11,880 nt of DNA from UBA8337 sp965657665 (GTDB taxonomy: Bacteria; Pseudomonadota; Alphaproteobacteria; RS24). Of this stretch, positions 6,612 through 11,880 are shown one piece after another. The notes beneath the pieces are model-generated. The model made no database searches and was not told the DNA's origin. It was given only the letters and a program-made list of their open reading frames with translations. The position numbers were made by a program, and so were the translations under genes. Every line of letters starts with the position of its first letter. Position 1 is the first letter of the stretch. Where the stretch lies: positions 1 through 11,880 of the forward strand of contig CBFHPF010000040.1 of assembly GCA_965657665.1 (NCBI GenBank). The letters are read 5' to 3'.

Positions 6612-7792
6612 GTGATGCGGTTCAGTTGCGTGTCATCTCCGGTCTGGCAGATATTTCGGCTGCAGATTGGGATGCCTGTGCCAACCCGCCCGAAAAAGTT
6701 TACAACCCGTTTTTGCGCCATGCGTTTTTGCTGGCGCTAGAGGAAAGCGGCTCGGCTGTGCCGGAGACCGGATGGACCGGTCGGCATTTGGTGTTGGAAG
6801 ATGCCGAGGGCACACCGCAAGCCGTCATGCCGCTTTACTTAAAAGACCACTCGCAAGGCGAGTATATTTTTGACTATGGCTGGGCCGATGCGTTTCATCG
6901 CGCCGGTGGCAATTATTACCCGAAACTGCTTTGCGCTGTGCCTTTTACCCCGGCCGGAGGGCGGCGTTTGCTGGTGCGCCCCGGGCCGCAAGCCGACACG
7001 CATGAGACGCAATTGCTGGCCGGTGCTCTCACCCTGCTCGATAAGCTGGATGCTTCGTCTTTGCATGTTAATTTTCTGCCCGAAGAAGATTGGGAAAAGC
7101 TGGGCGCGCAAGGGTTTTTGCAGCGCACAGACCAGCAATTCCATTGGCAAAATGACGGCTATCAGAGCTTTGAAGCTTTTTTGGAGGCACTCGCCTCTCG
7201 CAAGCGCAAAAACCTGCGTAAAGAGCGCGCCAAGGCCTTAGAAAACGGCATTGAGGTCGACTGGCTGACCGGCGCAGATTTGCAGCCACATCATTGGGAT
7301 GATTTTTTCCATTTCTATATTGATACCGGCCATCGCAAATGGGGCACGCCCTATTTGACGCGCGATTTCTTCAGCCGCATTCACGACACCATGCCGGAAG
7401 ATATTTTGCTGGTCATGGCAAAGCGCGATGGGCGGTATATTGCCGGTGCGCTGAATTTTATCGGCGGCGATACGCTGTTTGGGCGCAATTGGGGCTGCAT
7501 TGAAGACCATCCGTTTTTGCATTTCGAGCTGTGTTATTACCAAGCCATTGATTTCGCCATTGCGCGCGGCTTAAACCGCGTTGAGGCGGGCGCACAAGGC
7601 ACACACAAGCTGGCGCGGGGCTATGCGCCCCATCGCACCTATTCCGCACATCACATCACGCATGAAGGCTTGCGCGAGGCGGTGGCGCATTATCTTGAAA
7701 GCGAGCGGCAATATGTGGACAATGACATTGCGGCGTTGAGCCGTTACACGCCATTTAAGAAAAGCGATTTGGGGAACGAAGACAATGATTGA
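6608..7792 (+). CDS. FemAB-like / GNAT-fold protein (DUF482)
   Basis: A 394-residue soluble protein of the DUF482 group (FemAB_like, 'peptidoglycan biosynthesis/recognition'), two GNAT-like halves in tandem. Recognisable segments are YNPFLRHAFLLAL (32-44), SSLHVNFLPEEDW (150-162), a basic stretch ASRKRKNLRKERAKA (196-210), FGRNWGC (291-297) and a C-terminal HFELCYYQAIDFAIARGL followed by GAQGTHKLARGY (305-339, in two pieces). Relatives of the Fem type move amino acids from tRNA onto lipid II or other amines, but no substrate is established for this branch. No signal peptide or membrane helix is visible. It overlaps the RidA gene by 4 nt and the HIT gene by 8 nt, so the three are probably co-translated. 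Some databases label the family simply GNAT acetyltransferase. Confidence 0.87.
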   Translation: MSDAVQLRVISGLADISAADWDACANPPEKVYNPFLRHAFLLALEESGSAVPETGWTGRHLVLEDAEGTPQAVMPLYLKDHSQGEYIFDYGWADAFHRAGGNYYPKLLCAVPFTPAGGRRLLVRPGPQADTHETQLLAGALTLLDKLDASSLHVNFLPEEDWEKLGAQGFLQRTDQQFHWQNDGYQSFEAFLEALASRKRKNLRKERAKALENGIEVDWLTGADLQPHHWDDFFHFYIDTGHRKWGTPYLTRDFFSRIHDTMPEDILLVMAKRDGRYIAGALNFIGGDTLFGRNWGCIEDHPFLHFELCYYQAIDFAIARGLNRVEAGAQGTHKLARGYAPHRTYSAHHITHEGLREAVAHYLESERQYVDNDIAALSRYTPFKKSDLGNEDND

Positions 7793-8222
7793 ACTGCATG
7801 AGGCTTATAACGAGCAGAATATTTTTGCCAAAATACTGCGCGGCGAACTGCCCAATATCACGCTTTATGAAGATGAGCACACATTGTGCTTTATGGATAT
7901 CATGCCGCAAGCCGATGGGCATTGCTTGGTTATTCCCAAAGAGCCAGCCGTGACGTTTTTGGATTTATCGCAAGCCGGTGCCGCCGCCGTTATGGCCACC
8001 GCGCGCAAAGTTGCGCCTGCTGTCATTAAAGCGGTCAATGCGCCGGGCTTTATGATGGTGCAGTTAAACAGTTCTGCAGCCGGTCAAACCGTGCCGCATT
8101 ACCACATGCATATTTTGCCGCGCCATGAAGGGCTGGAGCTTAAATTCCATGCCCGCGAGCCGGAAGATATGGCTGTGCTGAATGCGCTAGCCGACAAAAT
8201 TCGCGCGCATATTGAGGCGTAA
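7785..8222 (+). CDS. HIT-family (Hint-like) nucleotide hydrolase
   Basis: A 145-residue cytoplasmic protein with the histidine triad PHYHMHILPR (104-113), so H105, H107 and catalytic H109 are present. The N-terminus NIFAKILRGELP (12-23) and GHCLVIPKEP (45-54) are typical of the Hint branch, whose members cleave AMP from nucleoside phosphoramidates and aminoacyl-AMP. Length is normal for the family apart from a slightly extended C-terminal tail (about 120-145). The ATG overlaps the end of the FemAB-like gene by 8 nt, with a purine-rich GGGGAACGAAG (7771-7781) in front. It is the last gene of the + strand block and converges on clpA with a 30-nt gap in which I see no convincing terminator. Confidence 0.92.
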   Translation: MIELHEAYNEQNIFAKILRGELPNITLYEDEHTLCFMDIMPQADGHCLVIPKEPAVTFLDLSQAGAAAVMATARKVAPAVIKAVNAPGFMMVQLNSSAAGQTVPHYHMHILPRHEGLELKFHAREPEDMAVLNALADKIRAHIEA

Positions 8223-8252
8223 TAGAACTTACCTTACTTTTAAGCTGGCTCT

Positions 8253-10556
8253 TTAGCTGACTTTCTCGCTTGGCTTGGCAGACTTTTTGCCCGAATTATC
8301 GCCCTTATATTTAAAGCTCAATTCGCCTTTTTTATTCAGGTCAACAGTCACCACGCCGCCGCTTTTCAGCTTGCCGAACAGCAATTCATCAGCCAGTGGC
8401 TTCTTGATATTTTCCTGAATAATACGCGACATAGGGCGCGCGCCCATTTGCATGTCGTAGCCTTTTTCAACCAGCCAATCCATTGCCTTGCGCGACACAT
8501 CGATAATGACATTGCGGTCGGAAAGCTGCATTTCCAATTCGAGAATAAACTTCTCAACCACACGCACGACAACTTCCGGCGGCAGATTGCCAAACGGCAC
8601 AACCGCATCGAGGCGGTTGCGGAACTCAGGTGTAAACATGCGATTAATCGCTTCAGCGTCTTCACCCTCACGCTTAATGCGGCCAAAGCCCATCGGCTCT
8701 TTTGCCATATCAGACGCACCGGCATTGGTTGTCATAATGAGAATGACATTGCGGAAATCGACTTTGCGCCCATTAGCATCTGTCAGGCTGCCATGGTCCA
8801 TCACTTGCAACAGCACGTTAAACAAATCAGGGTGCGCTTTCTCAATCTCATCCAGCAGCAAGACGCAATGCGGGTTTTGGTCCACGCCATCTGTCAGCAT
8901 GCCGCCTTGGTCATAACCGACATAGCCGGGAGGCGCACCGATGAGGCGCGACACGGTATGGCGTTCCATATATTCCGACATATCAAAGCGCAGCAATTCG
9001 ACACCCAAAGCTGAGGCCAGTTGACGGGCAACTTCGGTTTTACCGACACCGGTCGGGCCGGAGAATAAATAGCTGCCAATCGGTTTTTCCGGCTCGCGCA
9101 ATCCGGCGCGGGACAATTTGATAGACGCCGCCAGCGCAGCAATCGCTTCGTCTTGTCCGAAGACAACGCGTTTCAGAGTAACATCGAGACCTTGCAGTTT
9201 TTCCGTATCGTCTTTGGAAACAGTTTTTGGCGGTATGCGCGCCATGGTTGCGATGGTTGCCTCAACATCTTTGACGCTGATGGTTTTCTTACGCTTGGAC
9301 GGCGACAGCAACATTTGCGACGCACCCACTTCGTCAATCACATCAATCGCTTTATCCGGCAATTTACGGTCGGCCATATAGCGCGCCGATAATTCAACCG
9401 CCGACTTCAACGCTTCATTGGTGTAACGAATTTTGTGGAAGTCTTCGAAATAGGTTTTTAGCCCCTGCAAAATTTTAATCGTGTCAGGAACGCTTGGTTC
9501 ACTCACATCGATTTTCTGGAAGCGCCGCGCCAGCGCGCGGTCTTTCTCAAAATGCTGACGGAACTCTTTATAGGTCGTCGAGCCCATGCAGCGCAGTGCG
9601 CCGCCTTGCAGAGCAGGCTTCAGCAGATTTGACGCATCCATTGCACCACCAGAGGTTGCACCTGCGCCAATAACCGTATGAATTTCATCAATAAAAAGAA
9701 TGGCTTCCGGCATATCTTCCAGCTCAGCCATAACTTGCTTTAAGCGCTCTTCAAAGTCACCGCGATAGCGTGTGCCGGCCAGCAACACACCCATATCGAG
9801 CGAGTAAATCACATTGTCGCGCAGCACATCAGGCACGTCGCCTTCAATAATTTTGCGCGCCAGACCTTCAGCAATCGCGGTTTTACCGACACCCGGATCG
9901 CCGACCAGCAGAGGGTTATTTTTATTGCGGCGGCACAAAATCTGCACGGCTCGCGATACTTCTTTCGACCGCCCGATAAGCGGGTCGACTTTACCCTCAC
10001 GGGCTTTGTCATTGAGATTTACGCAATAGGCCGTCAGCGCTTCGCCATCCGGCACGCCATGCCCATCATCATCCAGTTCATTGGCACCTTCGACCCGGCG
10101 CGTCTCGCTTTTGCCCGCCGCTTTGGCAACACCATGCGAGATGAAATTAACGGCATCATAGCGTGTCATTTCTTGCTCTTGCAGGAAGTAAGCCGCGTGG
10201 CTTTCACGCTCGGCAAACATCGCGACCAGCACATTGGCACCGGTTACCTCATCGCGCCCCGAGCTTTGCACATGGATAACAGCGCGCTGAATAACGCGCT
10301 GAAAACCGGCTGTCGGTTTGCTGTCTTCATCGTCATCAATCACCAAGCCGGTCAGTTCATTATCAATATAATTAACCAGATTGCTGCGCAGCAGGCTGAC
10401 ATCAACACCGCAAGCTTCCATCACAGCCAGCGCATCAGGGTCTTCCGTCAAAGCCAATAGAAGATGCTCTAGCGTCGCATATTCGTGGCTTCGGTCATTC
10501 GCCATAACCAAGGCGCGATGTAATCCCTGCTCTAATTCTTTTGAAAATGCCGGCAC
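8253..10556 (-). CDS. clpA: ATP-dependent Clp protease ATP-binding subunit ClpA
   Basis: A 767-residue AAA+ unfoldase that forms a hexamer and threads substrates into ClpP. The N-domain with two Clp repeats (about 1-145) docks ClpS. AAA-1 has Walker A GDPGVGKT (219-226) and Walker B ILFIDE (286-291). AAA-2 has Walker A GPTGVGKT (500-507) and Walker B VLLLDE (565-570). The ClpP-docking loop at 621-624 reads PMGF, the equivalent of the IGL/IGF tripeptide. There is no long coiled-coil insert between the ATPase rings, so it is ClpA rather than ClpB. The start codon is GTG (10556-10554), with GGGAG (10567-10563) 6 nt upstream. clpS ends 15 nt before it, so the two are co-transcribed. The C-terminus has a short Lys/Ser-rich tail. 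Confidence 0.97.
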   Translation of the reverse strand: MPAFSKELEQGLHRALVMANDRSHEYATLEHLLLALTEDPDALAVMEACGVDVSLLRSNLVNYIDNELTGLVIDDDEDSKPTAGFQRVIQRAVIHVQSSGRDEVTGANVLVAMFAERESHAAYFLQEQEMTRYDAVNFISHGVAKAAGKSETRRVEGANELDDDGHGVPDGEALTAYCVNLNDKAREGKVDPLIGRSKEVSRAVQILCRRNKNNPLLVGDPGVGKTAIAEGLARKIIEGDVPDVLRDNVIYSLDMGVLLAGTRYRGDFEERLKQVMAELEDMPEAILFIDEIHTVIGAGATSGGAMDASNLLKPALQGGALRCMGSTTYKEFRQHFEKDRALARRFQKIDVSEPSVPDTIKILQGLKTYFEDFHKIRYTNEALKSAVELSARYMADRKLPDKAIDVIDEVGASQMLLSPSKRKKTISVKDVEATIATMARIPPKTVSKDDTEKLQGLDVTLKRVVFGQDEAIAALAASIKLSRAGLREPEKPIGSYLFSGPTGVGKTEVARQLASALGVELLRFDMSEYMERHTVSRLIGAPPGYVGYDQGGMLTDGVDQNPHCVLLLDEIEKAHPDLFNVLLQVMDHGSLTDANGRKVDFRNVILIMTTNAGASDMAKEPMGFGRIKREGEDAEAINRMFTPEFRNRLDAVVPFGNLPPEVVVRVVEKFILELEMQLSDRNVIIDVSRKAMDWLVEKGYDMQMGARPMSRIIQENIKKPLADELLFGKLKSGGVVTVDLNKKGELSFKYKGDNSGKKSAKPSEKVS

Positions 10557-10562
10557 GTTGCG

Positions 10563-10567
10563 CTCCC
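10563..10567 (-). promoter_or_regulatory. Ribosome binding site fixing the GTG start of clpA
   Basis: On the - strand GGGAG is followed after 6 nt by GTG. It lies in the 15-nt gap between clpS and clpA and supports a GTG start, since no ATG lies nearby in frame. Confidence 0.7.
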
Positions 10568-10571
10568 GTCT

Positions 10572-10931
10572 CTAATCTTTTTCCATAGTGCATTGCAGCG
10601 GATGGTCGTGCTGCCGTGCCATGTCCATTACTTGAGTAACCTTGGTCTCTGCGACTTCATATGTAAAGACGCCGCAAATGCCGACGCCATTCTGATGCAC
10701 ATGCAGCATGATTTTGGTGGCATCTTCAGCACTCTTTGAAAAAAAACGCTGAAGCACATAAATGACAAACTCCATTGGCGTGTAATCATCATTCAGCAGC
10801 AGCACTTTATACATGGACGGCTTTTTGGTTTTCGTCCGCGTTAAAGTCACCGTGCCGGAATCGCCGGTGCGGTCATCATCTGATTTATCACTGCCTGTCA
10901 GGCGCTCTGTTTTCATAACCGTAATCATCAT
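10572..10931 (-). CDS. clpS: ATP-dependent Clp protease adaptor protein ClpS
   Basis: A 119-residue adaptor that binds proteins with bulky N-terminal residues (N-degrons) and delivers them to ClpA. The pocket motif LNDDYTPMEFV (46-56) supplies N47, D48, D49 and M53, and HVHQNGVGICGVF (77-89) supplies H79. These align with N34, D35, D36, M40 and H66 of E. coli ClpS, at a constant offset of 13. The first 35 or so residues are a flexible Thr/Asp/Lys-rich arm, the part that normally engages the ClpA pore. Starts at M1, M2 or M6 are all in frame. M1 (10931) has GGCGGG about 11 nt upstream, and M6 (10916) has none, so I keep M1. It is divergent from the carboxypeptidase gene. Confidence 0.95.
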   Translation of the reverse strand: MMITVMKTERLTGSDKSDDDRTGDSGTVTLTRTKTKKPSMYKVLLLNDDYTPMEFVIYVLQRFFSKSAEDATKIMLHVHQNGVGICGVFTYEVAETKVTQVMDMARQHDHPLQCTMEKD

Positions 10932-10993
10932 GCAATAATTTACCCGCCATTTGACGGAAGACTCAAGCGTTTAGGGCCCATTTCGTTTCACTC

Positions 10994-11052
10994 GCCCTAT
11001 CTGTCACACTCACAGATATAATTAGGTCATAAATTCACATCGCAAATAGGGC
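10994..11052. repeat. Outer inverted repeat GCCCTAT / ATAGGGC
   Basis: GCCCTAT (10994-11000) and its exact complement ATAGGGC (11046-11052) flank the AT-rich centre of the divergent region. The arms are 45 nt apart, and the left arm shares TAT with the smaller inverted repeat at 10998-11018. Seven-base arms at this distance can arise by chance, so significance is uncertain. Confidence 0.35.
10998..11018. repeat. 7-bp inverted repeat, possible operator in the clpS/carboxypeptidase divergent region
   Basis: TATCTGT (10998-11004) and ACAGATA (11012-11018) are exact inverted copies around a 7-nt centre CACACTC. The 14-bp centre-to-centre spacing suits a dimeric regulator. The right arm overlaps TATAAT (11017-11022), a perfect -10 sequence for the + strand with no good -35. 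No T run follows on either strand, so it is not a terminator. Confidence 0.5.
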
Positions 11053-11062
11053 TTGCTATGAT
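11034..11062 (+). promoter_or_regulatory. Sigma70-type promoter of the D-Ala-D-Ala carboxypeptidase gene
   Basis: TTCACA (11034-11039, five of six -35 bases) and TATGAT (11057-11062, five of six -10 bases) are separated by exactly 17 bp. A TG at 11054-11055 gives an extended -10 (TGCTATGAT). Transcription should start near 11069, just before the ribosome binding site AGAGGTGA (11071-11078), leaving a very short leader. Confidence 0.6.
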
Positions 11063-11082
11063 GCTTCCTGAGAGGTGATTCA

Positions 11083-11880
11083 GTGGCCCGAAAGCTAACC
11101 GCTAATTTGGCATCAGACCTATGCTTAAGCATATGTTTCTGCTTGTCTTTTTTGCTGGCTTTCTTGGTATTTACGCCGTCGGCAGCAGCTGCGCCGTTTT
11201 CTTCAATTGTGATTGATGCGACCACAGGGCGCACGCTGCAGCAATATCGGGCTGACCAAAATCGCTATCCGGCCAGTCTGACAAAGCTGATGACAGTTTT
11301 CATCATGCTGGAAGAAATCGATGCCGGACGCATGAAACCGGATACGAAAATCTATATTTCGCGCAATGCAAGCCGCCAGCCGCCCAGCAAGTTGGGGCTG
11401 AAGCGCGGCCATCGCCTACCTGCCAATATCGCCATGCAGGCACTCATCATCAAATCAGCCAATGATGTCGCCACCGCGGTGGCTGAACATATTTCCGGTT
11501 CAGAAGCAAAGTTCGCCCGCCGCATGACCAAAACGGCCCGCCGTCTCGGCCTATATGACACGCAGTTTTCAAATGCCTCGGGCCTATATCATTGGCGGCA
11601 ACAAACCACCGCCCGCGATATGGCAAAACTGGCAAAAACACTCTTGGTACGCTATCCGCATTTCGAAACAATGTGGCAGAAAACCAGTTTTCGCTATGAC
11701 AACAAAACCTACACCACACATAATCGCGTATTGCGCCGCCTTGAGGGCGCGATGGGCATGAAGACCGGTTATATTCGCGCTTCGGGATATAATATCGCTA
11801 CCGCTGTTCAGCGCGACGGCAAGCGCATTATCATTGTTGTGATTGGCGGGCGCACCGCCACAATTCGTGACCGCCATGTC
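11083..11880 (+). CDS. D-alanyl-D-alanine carboxypeptidase, secreted (partial, right edge)
   Basis: A low-molecular-weight penicillin-binding protein (peptidase family S11) that removes the terminal D-Ala from peptidoglycan pentapeptides in the periplasm. 266 codons are visible without a stop up to the window edge, so the C-terminal part is missing. The start is GTG 11083, with AGAGGTGA at 11071-11078. From there a signal peptide is read: basic ARK at 2-4, hydrophobic core about 13-30, and cleavage probable within the alanine run 34-37. The three active-site motifs are S65-x-x-K68 (SLTK), S125-A-N127 (SAN) and K227-T-G (KTG), all intact. The lengths between motifs suit the DacA/DacC/DacF group. 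It is divergent from clpS. Which paralogue it is cannot be told from this fragment. Confidence 0.93.
   Translation, partial: MARKLTANLASDLCLSICFCLSFLLAFLVFTPSAAAAPFSSIVIDATTGRTLQQYRADQNRYPASLTKLMTVFIMLEEIDAGRMKPDTKIYISRNASRQPPSKLGLKRGHRLPANIAMQALIIKSANDVATAVAEHISGSEAKFARRMTKTARRLGLYDTQFSNASGLYHWRQQTTARDMAKLAKTLLVRYPHFETMWQKTSFRYDNKTYTTHNRVLRRLEGAMGMKTGYIRASGYNIATAVQRDGKRIIIVVIGGRTATIRDRHV

Noticed and set aside
8223..8252. Bidirectional terminator between the HIT gene and clpA
   Set aside because: Only two AGCT tetranucleotides about 12 nt apart could pair, across the end of clpA, and no convincing stem with a T run exists on either strand.
8448..9014. 188-codon + strand open frame antisense to clpA
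   Set aside because: It lies wholly within a certain ClpA gene and covers conserved AAA-2 codons. Its translation shows no recognisable domain, and other long antisense frames occur here because of codon bias.
10932..10970. Heat-shock (RpoH) promoter for clpS
   Set aside because: A CTTGAG is present on the - strand (10968-10963), but its would-be -10 falls on the sequence just before the start codon and does not resemble the RpoH consensus.
10974..10979. GGGCCC palindrome as an operator
   Set aside because: A six-base palindrome without extended symmetry is expected by chance and has no partner.
1..11880. Mobile element, CRISPR array, tRNA/rRNA or defence system
   Set aside because: No transposase, integrase, terminal repeats, spaced direct repeats or RNA-gene signatures were seen. 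Gene content and order are those of a conserved core chromosome.

Overview
The window reads as a gene-dense, chromosomal core region of an alphaproteobacterium. The evidence is the gene order topA-rnr-DUF983-NUDIX-rpmG, the DUF3572 protein, a DinB with an N-terminal zinc ribbon, and the clpS-clpA pair divergent from a D-Ala-D-Ala carboxypeptidase. All of these are familiar from Alphaproteobacteria; I cannot name an order or genus from the sequence alone. Gene products were recognised by motif and family resemblance, without database searches.

Left block (1-3776, + strand). The last nine codons of what is probably topA run straight into rnr (RNase R), followed by a zinc-finger membrane protein (DUF983) and a NUDIX hydrolase. 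These four genes overlap at every junction (1, 4 and 14 nt), so they look like one translationally coupled operon. rpmG (ribosomal protein L33, cysteine-free form) comes next, with its own sigma70-like promoter and a good intrinsic terminator at 3750-3776.

Middle block (3812-8222, + strand). A small DUF3572 protein, a HAD-family hydrolase and DinB (DNA polymerase IV) come first; hydrolase and polymerase overlap by 41 nt if dinB starts at its ATG. After a 61-nt gap follows a tight trio: a RidA-family protein, a FemAB-like/GNAT-fold protein (DUF482) and a HIT-family hydrolase, with overlaps of 4 and 8 nt.

Right block (8253-11880). clpS and clpA lie on the - strand, convergent with the HIT gene. 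ClpS presents N-degron substrates to the ClpA AAA+ unfoldase, which feeds ClpP (not in this window). Across a 151-bp divergent intergenic region, a secreted D-alanyl-D-alanine carboxypeptidase starts at a GTG (11083) and runs off the right edge. All three of its penicillin-binding-protein motifs are visible. The divergent region holds a plausible promoter for the carboxypeptidase and a 7-bp inverted repeat that may be an operator.

I found no mobile element, CRISPR array, tRNA or rRNA, and no gap over 300 bases without a gene. I do not see an undescribed defence or biosynthetic system. The points worth checking are local: the RidA/FemAB-like/HIT trio, the divergent control region, the hairpin at the predicted 5' end of the rpmG transcript, the split Nudix signature, and the zinc-ribbon DinB.
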